Source: Wuchereria bancrofti (lineage: Eukaryota; Nematoda; Chromadorea; Rhabditida; Onchocercidae). Taken from it: a DNA stretch of 64,000 nt. The notes below the pieces were generated by a model, which saw only the letters and a program-made list of their open reading frames with translations, was not told the origin of the DNA and searched no databases. The stretch spans positions 8,027,621 to 8,091,620 of the forward strand of contig SSBO01000003.1 of the NCBI GenBank assembly GCA_005281725.1, written 5' to 3'. The stretch's first letter is position 1. Every line of letters starts with the position of its first letter. Shown piece after piece: positions 1-10,383 of this stretch. A program made the translations under genes and the position numbers.

Positions 1-675
1 TGCGATATGAGTTATGCTGCTGCTTTGGCATATATCGTTAATAAAAGACCCTGTGCTAATCCAAATTTTGGATTTCGCATGCAGCTTGCAAAATACGCAG
101 GAAAGGTTGGCAACTTTTCTTTTTATTTACATAAAGAATACATGTAATTTGCATATACTAATTATTTTATCATCTTAAAACTATTATTAATAAAGACATA
201 TTTGCAGAGAAGTTTCTCAGAAATAATGATGAGAAATCAGTTTGATAATGAAGCATTTGATGAATTGAAGGCAAATGATAAAAAAATGCTGTTGTTGAAT
301 TTTCCTGCAAACTTTCCACCGGATGCTCCAAATGAATCAGCCGTATGCGTGGATACTAAACCTCCATCTTCTAATACCTTTTTAAAAAGTATTTGTTTAC
401 TTCATTTAAATTTAAGTTCGAAAAGAAAGTAGTATGTTTGTACTAAAGCTAAAACTGGTATGGAATATGATCGATTGGGTTTCGACAAAGACTTCTATGT
501 GTGAAAATTGTAGTTCTGGTTCCTGTAGTTATGTCTTGCAGGTAGAATTTGATTTAAATACTTTCTGAGAATGCTCAATTGGAAATAAATTGCAGAAGGA
601 TGTGTCGAATACATGAAACGTCAGAATAATCCAGAGTTTTTTAATGACGCGAATATAAGTTTCATTGATCAGTAG
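1..675 (+). CDS. 3' end of a dual-specificity phosphatase-like gene (partial)
   Basis: Three exons fit together in phase: <1-105, 208-388 and 596-675 (stop TAG 673-675). Introns are GT-AG. Exon 1 ends in phase 0; exon 2 ends with one spare base, completed by the first two bases of exon 3. Exon 1 encodes a stretch with RPCANPNFGF followed by QLAKY. This resembles the last helix of dual-specificity protein phosphatases, where an 'RP.i.PN.GF..QL..YE' pattern follows the catalytic loop. The catalytic HCxxGxxR region would lie upstream of the window, so activity cannot be judged. The remaining ~85 residues form an acidic and Asn-rich tail ending in SFIDQ, with no recognised domain. Family assignment rests on that one motif; the exon structure is much firmer than the name. 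Confidence 0.6.
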
Positions 676-1329
676 TGCATTTGTTATTCATTAATATTTT
701 AATGTATGTTTGGTTTATTATTCCATACTTTAAGGTATAGCTAATTATCTCAAAATCCAACTTCAGTAGCTCATTGTATAATATGAGAATGGTAATGGTT
801 AGTTAGTAACAGTAACACAATGTAAATAACACATAAATACTGATAAATCAAGGAAGCACACGTTTACTAACGATAATTACCTTAATCATGAGCTGCTGAT
901 GTCTAATCAATTTTGCCGGCAACTTGTAATTTTCAGATATCTTAAAAGATACTTGTGATAGAAGACATTTTAAAACATTTTAAATCAGTGCTTTATTATA
1001 CGGAAGAAATATTATATGTTGATTGTTAAAGAAATCAATTGTGATCAGTTACTAGAAGCTACCTATAGTTACTCGCATAAATGCGAGACCGGTGATCTTC
1101 AGAAAATATTGTAGTCTTTCAACAAATGTAATGTGAAGAAAAATTGATTGTTCTTCTGGTGCTAATTATTACCAGTGAAAAATCTCATAAATTTCTTTTT
1201 GTTATGCTTCATTTTAATCATTTAACAAAAATTTTTGAAAAAGTGATAGTCGACTGTTAAAATTTGATAAAAGGATTGGTATTTGCTTATTTATTGCACT
1301 TCACTTCCATTTTGACCTTTATTTTTGAA

Positions 1330-1745
1330 GCTAAGAATTCTGCGTTAAAACCGATCGTCCAAAATTTTAGATTAGAAGGAGGCAGTTCATAATGGTAGAC
1401 ATAGAGATTTCTGCATTAAAAATAGTCCAGGATTTCCTTGCATTAAGAACACAAAGTTCAGAATTGTGCATAAAATGAGGGGGAGAATTCTAGAGATTGT
1501 CCGGAATTTTATTTTAAAAATATTAATGTGTGATTCTAGACCATCATTAGAATTTTGAATTCTCCGCTTTCTTTTTTAAATATAGAACATTGCATTCTGT
1601 TTTTAATGTAAATTCTGGACTACCTCCAGAACTCTGGACCATCTCTTTCTGGTATAGAATTCTAGATAGTCTCTAATATTCTGAATTATCTCTTTAATGC
1701 AGAATTCTGGACTACCTCTTTTCAACGTAAAATTCTGTGTGTTGA
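1330..1745. repeat. Inverted array of a degenerate short unit
   Basis: A motif like 'agaattctgcattaaa' followed by '..agtcc' recurs. On the left (about 1333, 1408, 1482) it reads in the plus direction; on the right (about 1600-1740) the same motif is reverse-complemented, e.g. 'tttaatgcagaattctgg' at about 1697. The block can therefore fold back on itself over about 400 bases. Copies are diverged, consistent with an old palindromic MITE or foldback element. No transposase is nearby. Confidence 0.5.
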
Positions 1746-2187
1746 ATATTTCTTTCTTTGAAATCTATTAATTCCTCAAAATATTCGTTAAAACTTCATT
1801 TTTTATCGTTTTTTTTTCTGTTTGCTTTGGAAAAGAATAAAAAAGGTTTTCAAACTAAGCAAAATTCAAAACGACTATATTTAAATGAGTCGGTTTTATT
1901 TAAATAAGCTTATAATATTTTTCTTCATAACGCAAAGAAACAAAAAAAAAGTATAAAGAAATAAATAATTTCATCATAATTGATGGGTATTTTGCGCTCG
2001 AAATTTGAATCGCAGAATCGCTACAATGCAGAGCAAAAATTAGATTAATTGAGATTAGTGTATGACATACAAATAATATTTACGTATCAAATATGTCACA
2101 ACTAATTTTTACGCAATAATCCATTAAAATGGTTTTATATTCAATTATATCTTATATTATGAGAAAAAAAAATTAGATTGTGCTATG

Positions 2188-2264
2188 CTGTATGGGTGAC
2201 AACATCGCACTATTGCTAATAATGAGTTTGAATAAATCTATCTACCATTTTAACACCCATACAG
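2188..2264. repeat. MITE-like hairpin with 11-bp terminal inverted repeats
   Basis: ctgtatgggtg at 2188-2198 and its exact reverse complement cacccatacag at 2254-2264 enclose 55 bases of non-repetitive sequence. Total length is 77 bp. Perfect G-rich arms stand out in this AT-rich background. It may be a very small non-autonomous DNA transposon or a structured RNA hairpin; no clear target-site duplication is visible. Confidence 0.45.
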
Positions 2265-2710
2265 TACTACTGGTTAGTGCTCCTAATGAATAATTCAATA
2301 TTCGTATTTTTCAAAAAAAAAAAAATAATAATAATGATAATTCAATAATTTTGTTTTGTCTATTAAGAAATAAATATAAGTATTAAATACATTCGATAAA
2401 TGTTGAAGGAAAAACTTTTTTTCAGAACTGATAGTTTCCTCAGACAATAGCATCTGAATAACGATAATGTTGCGTTATTGCAACAGTATTTGCGACAACG
2501 ATATTTGAATATTTGAATAATTGTGATACTCAAGAATATATTTTTTTCGCCTATATTTATCAATTCATATATGACATTTTTTCAAATATTTCTCCATGAA
2601 ATAATTTTTTGTGTATAAAAGGGAAGAAGAAAGAATTGAATAGTGCATATTTGTTCAAGAAAACGAAGTTATAACAATCTCAAAAAAATTTTTTTGAGAA
2701 TAATCAAAAA

Positions 2711-2950
2711 ATGAAACCAAGCGACAAAATAAACTCATTAAAAATAATAAAAATCGCACCAACAATTAATAGCAAATGCCGGTGTGATGTGAGTAATAGG
2801 AAGCCAATATGGTACAGCTGAAATTAGGCAATACAAGAACTGCTGCAATATTTTGCGTGACATGTTTAAAGATGGAAAAGGTAAAAATGAAATATCTAAA
2901 AAAGATGCTGAAAATGAAATACTTAAAACTGTTCATTCATATATAAACAT
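2711..2950 (+). other. Unexplained small reading frame, possibly a frameshifted pseudogene
   Basis: An ATG at 2711 opens 36 codons ending at 2821, with closely spaced cysteines (KCRCD) near its end. A second frame is open from about 2793 to a TAA near 2957. It reads EIRQYKNCCNILRDMF and then a Lys/Glu-rich stretch. The second frame carries more varied, protein-like composition than the surrounding DNA. The two could be one coding sequence broken by a frameshift near 2815, or two exons. I do not recognise the product, and chance cannot be excluded. Confidence 0.2.
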
Positions 2951-3060
2951 TATTTAATACTTCGAATTATGGACAATATCATTATATGGAATCCATAATT
3001 CAAAATTATTTCCAAATTTGATCTTTTGAGCGACATTATATTTTTTTTCTGGACATGGTT

Positions 3061-3717
3061 TTCCAGCACTCCGATTTTGATCTGATTTGAGCCGGCCACG
3101 AAACCGGTTCTATGGTATTGTCCCAAATTTAATCTGGCTCCGGTCCCGGTTTTGATTTGACTGCGATCTCGTTCGTCTTAGTCCCGCCCTGATTCACTTT
3201 TGATCCGGTTCCTGCCACATTCCAATTTCAGATCTCTGACCATATCCCAGTTCTGACCGTATTCCGAATCTGATCCGATCTGGTTTCGATCAGGTTCCTA
3301 TGTATTTCTCCAGACTAAACCCATTTCTGAACTGTTTCTGACCTGATTTTGGTTCGACATTAGTCCGGATCTGATCCGATTCCATTTGTTTCAATCCGAT
3401 TTTGGTCTTAACCAGATCCAATAGTTTCCCACATGGTTTCGATCCAGTCTGATCCAATTCCAACCTGCCTCCACTTCTATTTGGACCTCATCCGGCTCCG
3501 ATCCAGTTTCTGTCCAGTTACATTCTAGTCAGAAGCCTCTCTCAATCCCGCTCCAATTCGGTTTTGGTTTGGTGACGATTCTATTTTTCTCGTCCCGATT
3601 TAATTCTATTCGGTTTCGATCCAGTTCTGTTAATAATTTATTATTTTTTTTGCTAAGTAGGAACCCATCAATGAATGATCTGAAGAAGTTATCGAATAAA
3701 TTTGCATTTGAAACCCT
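3061..3717. repeat. GC-richer duplicated block, copy 1
   Basis: This block (matching part 3112-3717, 606 bp) is built from degenerate short phrases such as 'gatccgat' and 'ccgattttgg'. It is far richer in C and G than its flanks. It is about 95% identical by eye to 4344-4949, at a constant offset of 1232 bases. The reading frames across it are artefacts of the short-period composition. Sequence of the same style extends about 50 bases upstream of the matching part here but not in copy 2. Confidence 0.85.
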
Positions 3718-3837
3718 AGCTTTTTGCTTTTTGCGAATTTTGCTTATTCATTTCATTGATTTTGAAAACTCCTTACAGTGCATTCATCTTACAGCAACCT
3801 TTTCTACAACAGCAGTAATAAGATAATAACGACAACA

Positions 3838-4000
3838 GTAATAGTAATAATAGAAATAATAATAATGATAATGATAGTGATGAATAAAACAATATTATTA
3901 ATAGTGATAATAATGATGATTAAAATAATAATACTAACAATAATAATGAATAATAATAATAGTGATAATAATAGTAATAACGATAATGATGATAACAAAT
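3838..4000. repeat. Imperfect trinucleotide tract (AAT/GAT type)
   Basis: Runs of aataat, gataat and aatgat cover about 160 bases. They create long low-complexity frames on both strands rich in Ile, Asn, Leu and Ser, which should not be read as genes. The tract lies between the two copies of the 606-bp duplication. Confidence 0.85.
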
Positions 4001-4315
4001 GAGTGAGGACCGCAATAATAAATCGTTGAAATACTGAGTAGGTAAGGAAATGATCTACCAAATTTTGAAATTATTGTCAAAAAAATGTAATAAAATATGG
4101 AAATTATCACCTCAGAATGAACATCTCCAGTAGAAACATTAGAAAAAATAAGTTATATATCAGTGCTTTCAGCAGATATTAGTTTGCACCATTCAATTAT
4201 TCATTTAAACATAAATATGAATATAAGTAATTGAAATTGATTTCAAACTTCTTATTATGAGCAAGATGTAAAATGGCACCCTTCGTCTTAATCTTTAAGT
4301 TAATAATTTATCAGT

Positions 4316-4949
4316 CGGTTCAATGGTATTGTCCCAGATTTAAATGGTATTGTCCCAGATTTAATCCGGCTCGGTCCCGGGTTTGATTTGACTGCGATTT
4401 CGTTCGTCTTAGTCCGGCCCTAATTCACTTTTGATCCAGTTCCGGCCACATTCCAATCTCAGATCTCTGACCATATCCCGGTTCTGACCGTATTCCGAAT
4501 CTGATCCGATCTGGTTTCGATCAGGTTCCCATGTATTTCTCCAGACTAAACCCAGTTCTGAACTGTTTCTGACCCGATTTTGGTTCGACATTAGTCCGGA
4601 TCTGATCCGATTCTACTTGTTTCAATCCGATTTTGGTCTTGACCAGATCCAATAGTTTCCCACACGGTCCCAATCCAGTACTGATCCAATTCCAACCTGC
4701 CTCCACTTCTATTTGGACCTCATCCGGCTCCGATCCAGTTTCTGTCCAGTTACATTCTAGTCAGAAGCCTCTCTCAATCCCGCTCCAATTCGGTTTTGGT
4801 TTGGTGACGATTTTATTCTTCTGGTCCCGATTTAATTCTATTCGGTTTCGATCCAGTTCTGTTAATAATTTATTATTCTTTTTGCTAAGTAGGAAGCCAT
4901 CAATGAATGATCTGAGGAAGTTATCGAAGAAATTTGCCTTTGAAACCCT
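4316..4949. repeat. GC-richer duplicated block, copy 2
   Basis: Second copy of the 3112-3717 block (core 4344-4949, also 606 bp). Its left edge carries an extra tandem copy of a 22-base phrase, aatggtattgtcccagattt, at about 4322 and again at about 4343. Similarity stops just after 'gaaaccct' at 4949 and starts near 'cggttc' at 4316. The 600-odd bases between the copies contain the trinucleotide tract. Confidence 0.85.
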
Positions 4950-5233
4950 TTGGAAAAGGTTTATTGATCTCGGGAAGATTTGTTGCATATAGATGTTAAT
5001 ATGGAGCAATACAGGAATATAATATTTCCTTTGTTAACAAAAGCAACAGTATGACGAAATTTATAAGAACTGATGTACAAGTCGAGGAGATCCTTTTTGG
5101 TCGTTGTACCTTTTTTCCGCAACATATAGAAAGTAAGAGTAGTGACGATGAATTCTTTGTTAGGCTTTAAGAATAGTTACAGTCATAATCTAAACAAAGG
5201 GAGTAATTTAAGGTTTAAATATCAAGTAGGAAA

Positions 5234-5316
5234 CAATGTATAAAGGATTTACTGTAGAAACATAAGATTGAAAACAGTGTATAAAGGGTTTACAGTATAA
5301 ACATAGGGTTGAAACA
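5234..5316. repeat. Two-copy tandem repeat, about 41 bp
   Basis: Two adjacent diverged copies of a unit beginning 'gtgtataaagg.tttac' and ending near 'gttgaaac'. Non-coding. Confidence 0.6.
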
Positions 5317-5446
5317 AAGATTTTAATGTATAAGTATTATTTGCGAAGGAACATGTTTCTACTCTTATTTTCTACTCTCATACTTTTATTTTTAGAGTTT
5401 CGTGATATTAAAAGTCCGCTACATCCCCAACGAGGAAATGTAATAG

Positions 5447-5533
5447 TGGATTTCGGATGGGAGGATTTGAATTCGTTTTTTTTGTTGTTGTTGTAGCCTT
5501 ACAGCACTATTAGTTCGTTGAGCTACCTCTTGT
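5447..5533 (-). pseudogene. Possible tRNA-derived fragment
   Basis: Read on the minus strand, 'gaggtagctcaacgaact' resembles an A box and 'gaattcaaatcctcc' resembles a B box and T arm. The two boxes are separated by about 35 extra bases, including a run of caa repeats and A's. D-arm pairing is poor and I could not fold a normal acceptor stem. It could be an eroded tRNA, a tRNA-derived SINE head, or coincidence. Confidence 0.25.
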
Positions 5534-5616
5534 TCATCAGTTTCATGTATAGTATCATCCTTCGATGCTCTTTATTGTTTGATAAGAATTTCCTAACGTT
5601 CATTGTTGAGGCATTG

Positions 5617-7150
5617 TTAAAGATGGTTTTCATTTCTTGATATTTGAGTAGATCCTCGTCGGTACCAAATGATGGTTGATACTATAATATCAACATAGAA
5701 AATTTTCCTGATTTCGTTGACGTAATTTTTCAAATGATAGTTAAATGTAGTCGATAATAAAAATGGTGAAGATATTACTCCAAATTTAATTAAAGATCTT
5801 GGGCGACCAAAACACAATCCGAAATTGTCGTTTAACTTGATTCTGGAGTCTTTTCATCCATGGCTAAGCAACTTGGTATCTGCCATTGTTTTTTATGATA
5901 TTTTCTTTGAACCTTTCTAAAACTTGTTCTTCACCCTGTAGAATTAAGTTGTCCTATAAATTCCAACTTCCAGAATCGATCAATCTCTGGAATATCAATA
6001 TTAATAGGTGTAACGATTCTCATTCTGAACGGAACAATATGTGCTACGTGTTACTATCTTGTTGAAGCGATTACCAGCTGGTGATTATTATGCTTGTCTA
6101 ATATCCACTTCCAACAATTACAGGGCCGACTATTGTGTTAATTAAAGAAGAACCTGAATTTATAGTTTGGGTTTTCTCCAACGAGATAAAGAGTCAACTT
6201 CGACAATTAACGCGGATTGTTTCCAACTACTAATTTCCTCTTCTAATGGAAACTGAATTGAAATTTCTGATGTATTGTCTTGGTTTATAGATATTGCCCT
6301 TATTTTGTTTGTTAAATAGTCTTCATATCTGTTTCTACAGTCTTTATTCCAATTTGAGCTTTGGCAAAAAAAGCGATGTTTAAGGGTTCCTACTGTCGAA
6401 CTCCGCGAATTTCACTTGCTCATAATTGATGTTTTCTAGGTTTAATCGCTTTGCTAGTTTTTTCTTTATACACGCTGCTTGAGCACCGCTATCGAATAGA
6501 ACTATGACTTTATTTGAAACCTCTGGCATATCTAAATTAATTCAACCTCTTTGCAAAAAATCAAAACTTCCCTTTCATTTGATCTCAAATGTTTTGTTAC
6601 TGGATTGATTACTTTTGTCGACTTTGTCTCTTTTTTGATTGGCCCTACTGATTGTGTTCGATCGTTATGCTTAGTGCAGCATAACGCGGTATTATGATGA
6701 CCTTTGCAATAGAAATATACACGTTTTCTTGTCTTGCAATTAATGTCGTATGTCCTGGTTGAAGACAGTTTGGACAGGCGTTGTTTTCTTTCAGTCATTG
6801 CATCCTTCTTTCTAGACTAGAATAAGTTTGGCATTCATTATCCCAGTGGTTCTTATTGCAAAAAGCACAAGGTCTTTGGGTTTTACTAATCTTCGTATTA
6901 TCCTTTCTATGTGTTTGCAGTGTTGTTATAGTTACAGCCGAAGTTTCTTCTGTAAAATATCGTTCATTAATTCGTAGACCAATTTTACTTTTAGATACCT
7001 TTTGCTCTTTCATGATGTCAACGGATTGTAACTCCTTCGTTTCTTTGAATCAGTTTTGCTAAAAATTGTCATAGCTACTGACAATATTTCTTGTCCCTCC
7101 TTTTGTTGATATACTTTTTCCAGAATCGAGACGGACAGTTTATTTTAAAC
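5617..7150 (-). mobile_element. BEL/Pao LTR retrotransposon relic (Gag zinc knuckles, peptidase, truncated RT)
   Basis: In minus-strand order: (1) at about 7013-6795 a zinc knuckle, CAFCNKNHWDNEC, typical of BEL/Pao Gag-Pol; (2) at 6798-6532, in another frame, a third-knuckle remnant YFYCKGHHNTALC; (3) at 6529-6380, in another frame, an aspartic peptidase core VIVLFDSGAQAAC with the DSG catalytic motif; (4) at about 5980-5880, fragments matching the N-terminal Pao reverse-transcriptase region (FWKLEFIG, then NNGRYQV before a stop); (5) at 5817-5617, GRPRSL running straight into KFGVISSPFLL. In intact Pao elements a long catalytic stretch separates the last two motifs, so the RT palm has been deleted. 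Frame changes and stops throughout show the element is dead. LTRs, RNase H and integrase were not found. Confidence 0.85.
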
Positions 7151-8612
7151 TAATATCTACATTCTATTTTCAATGATAATTTCAATACTAATTTATCAGT
7201 CCTTTCAAGCAGAAGCAATTGCAACAACATTTTGTACACCATTTTAGTCTCAAACTTCCTGAACGACTATCACCGAAATTTGACCACGAAGTTTATCCAA
7301 ACACGTATTTGGTTAACAAAGAAAAAAGTCAGTTCTCTTAACTCGCATATGTTTGCCTGCACATTTGACTTGGAATGCAATTAAATGAATACACTTATGT
7401 TATGTTATGCAACTCAATTACAATAAGATAAAAGAAAGTAAACTTGATATGGCAGTGATTTCTAGTTGGGATATTTATAAGAAACCTTACAAATATCACA
7501 TGAAAGTCATTAAATATTCTTACAGATCTGTCCATACAATTAAATTTCAAGAAATTGGCTCTGCTTAAGTTCTTTACATTTATCATACTGTTGTATTTAA
7601 GGTAAACTATTACAGTTCGGTTCCGAGAATATCTGTATGATGTTGCACATTGGTTATTTATCAATCAAATCAACCATGGAAACAATATTTCCTGTAAAAA
7701 TTTTTTATCATTTCAATAAATTAACGCAAAAAAAAGCCAATAAATGAAACGTATTTTGCTGATTTTTTAATTAATTTTTTTTTTTTTTTAGTAAATATTA
7801 AGAAAAAACAGGAAAAGTTTTGTCTAAATGAGAATATTCCTGTTTTCGTTCAAGAATTTACTGATGAAAACAATTCGTGCTGCATAAATGTGAGTAAATG
7901 TTTTTATTAAACTTAAATTTCCAATAAACCAAACTTCGCATGTTCTAATGCGTGTTATAATTTAGATGAAATATGCTAAGATTTGAATGGAACTTAAAGA
8001 TGAATGAATTACTAACGGATCACCGGCAACAATACAACATTTACACTTCTTTGCGAAACAAATAATATAGCCGTAATTAGTTTAAGAGCCCAATTGAAAA
8101 TATTTATCGTTGATTCATGAAATAACCGTAAATTATCTAAAAAATTTGAACAACAAGTTTTATTGAATGAATGTTTTACTATAAATCTTTAACTGAGTGT
8201 GATATTATTCAAAATTATTTTGGATCGTAGAATTTAAATCGGATCTGTTTTGTATTACTTTAAATTCGGATATTTTATAATTTTGTGGAAATGAGTGAAT
8301 GTTTTTAATGTCTAATAACTCAAAATATATATTTCTTTACTGTAACTGAATGTTTTATAATATTGAAAATCTCACCAACGTCAGATGAGTTTGGTGTTAT
8401 ATAGTAGTTTCATATATTCTAAAACTTCACATCGACATATAGTTTAAAGAAAACTAATAACAAATATTTATTTTTGTAAAATTGGTTAGGAAATTTCAAA
8501 TGTTCAACAAAATATTATTTGTCAAATAAAAATTACACATGATGCTGAACAATTTTGCTAATTCTATCAATTATTCTAAAAACCACTTATTCCATCTCAT
8601 CTTTTTATATCA
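7151..8612. other. Intergenic
   Basis: AT-rich sequence between the retroelement relic and the first receptor locus. I see no exon, RNA gene or repeat array that can be supported. It may contain the lost 5' part and LTR of the BEL/Pao element, which reads leftward from here, but no LTR pair is recognisable. Confidence 0.5.
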
Positions 8613-10383
8613 ATGGATCTTGTTAACGAAGTAACAACTCAAACTGCAAAGAATACTGTATATAAGGAAGGAGTAGTGCTATCATTAATAAGTTATGTTT
8701 TGCGCACTTATGCTTATTTGGTTATTGGTACAATGCTCACATTGGTCAACATACCCGTCTTTTTAGTTGTGATAACTCGTAAAGCACTAAGGTTAACTGA
8801 TTTATTTCATAATGAAATTTAAGAAAATAGTATCAAACATAGTTTAACAAACAGTTTCATTGGAAGATTTTTTGCAAAAACAAAAAAAAAAACGTTTCAA
8901 ACTATTACTTCAACTATGGTTAAATCACTCGAAAGTAATATGAAAGAGTTGAAATATTTAGGAATACCTACTTAGTTCTTGCAATTGTATTCCTCAATAA
9001 TGGATTTACCGGAATCAGTTCGATATTACTGGGAATGAAACGATTAATTGATACTGGTAGTGGAGAACGGAGTATTGATCATCACCAATGTGTGCTGAAT
9101 GTTCGTTTATTTTTGTTTCTGTTATTGATCTATCACAGATAGTCGAAGTAGCAGAAATATTCATTCCTCATAATAGAACAAATAATGAATGCAATTATTC
9201 ATTGCTTTAATCAATAGATAAATTTGTTATTAATTAAGGAACAAATTTTCAGGTGCCTCTTCTTCCTCTCACAGCTTATTCTTTAAATGGATTAAGTTTA
9301 TTAATGAACAGCATGGAAAGGTTTTCTGTTGTAGCATTTCCAATATATTACTATACTCACAGTACACGGATATGTTATTCAGTAATTGCTGCCCAATATA
9401 CGATTACTATCATTGCAATAACTATTACCGCTGTAGCAAGTTTCATTGAACCAGCTCGGCGTATATCTAATTTTTGTTTGTAAGTAACGATAAATAAATT
9501 ACTTTGCACAAATGGACAATATGTGTTTCTTTTGTCGATCACTAGTTATTTTGATTTTTTCAAATAAGTTATAAATTTTTTAATTTTCAAAATTTACGAC
9601 AACATAACTCTTACAGGTTACAAAGTGTATATTCACCTGTTTTTTATAAAGCATTGATATAGAGATATAAATGTAACGTATTGCTTCTATAAATTATTAC
9701 TTTTTTAAATGCCTTTCACGGCAGACGATAACTCGNNNNNNNNNNNNNNNNNNNNNNNNNNNNNNNNNNNNNNNNNNNNNNNNNNNNNNNNNNNNNNNNN
9801 NNNNNNNNNNNNNNNNNNNNNNNNNNNNNNNNNNNNNNNNNNTTGGCGCAGAATTTCTTTCAAGTCATTCGCATAATCGTGATTTATCATAGTTTCTCAA
9901 AAATCAAAAACGATACCCTCAAACAGCATTGATCTCTTGTTGTTTTACATTTTGTATGTTCTTTCTTTCAGATTTCTGTGAACGATTCTGATGAAATCTA
10001 AGTTTTTTTTCAATAATAATGAAACAGAAATAAGTCTTCTTTGTGGCTTAAACTATGCTTAATCAGTATTTATTTGATAATGAGACTTACGGACGATTGT
10101 TGTTTATATATATCTTTTATTCTGTAATTCGAATTTTTATCTTTTTACAGTTCTTGCTGTGGTACCATCAATTGTGCAATATATTTACATATTGGATCCT
10201 ACGTCAAGATCACGTACAGTTGTGATCGCTTGCGTGTATTTACCTTTCCTGAATTCCTTCAACATGATAACCTTATTCATATGGCGTCAAAGCGATCTTC
10301 GACGTGCAGCAACTTACAGTTTCAAATGGTTATTCTATGGACGGAAGCATCAGATTCAACCGGCCACTGTTGTGGATTTTTGA
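8613..10383 (+). pseudogene. Srsx-like serpentine chemoreceptor, disrupted
   Basis: Exons: 8613-8791, 8962-9100, 9253-9479, a decayed fourth from 9617, a decayed fifth from 9972, and 10151-10383. Exon 3 has the class A signature after TM3, MERFSVVAFPIYYY (ER in place of DR); the last exon has TM7 and the tail motif LNSFNMITLF..RQSDLRR. Phases match the paralogue at 23369-26321, and exons 2 and 3 have exactly equal lengths (139 and 227). The fourth exon aligns (Q.V..P and a final HGRR against HCNKR) but has a stop at 9660-9662 and another about 30 bases on. The fifth aligns (ERF; KQK) but has four in-frame stops. The assembly gap 9736-9842 lies in the following intron. Most likely a recently inactivated receptor; assembly error next to the gap is the alternative. 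Confidence 0.75.
9736..9842. other. Assembly gap (107 N)
   Basis: A run of N inside the first receptor locus, in the intron between the decayed fourth and fifth exons. Sequence next to the gap may be of lower quality. Confidence 0.99.

Larger units (their letters stand above)
676..3060. other. Intergenic, no convincing gene
   Basis: AT-rich non-coding sequence. It contains an inverted array of short related units (about 1330-1745), a hairpin with perfect 11-bp arms (2188-2264), and a small unexplained reading frame (2711-2950), each listed separately. No other exon with matching splice signals was found on either strand. Confidence 0.6.

Noticed and set aside
3778..4061. Long frames rich in Ile, Asn, Leu on both strands
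   Set aside because: Direct translation of an aat/gat trinucleotide tract.
4409..5009. Several frames on both strands in the duplicated block
   Set aside because: Overlapping frames on both strands come from short-period GC-richer repeat phrases; the same frames are broken in copy 1.
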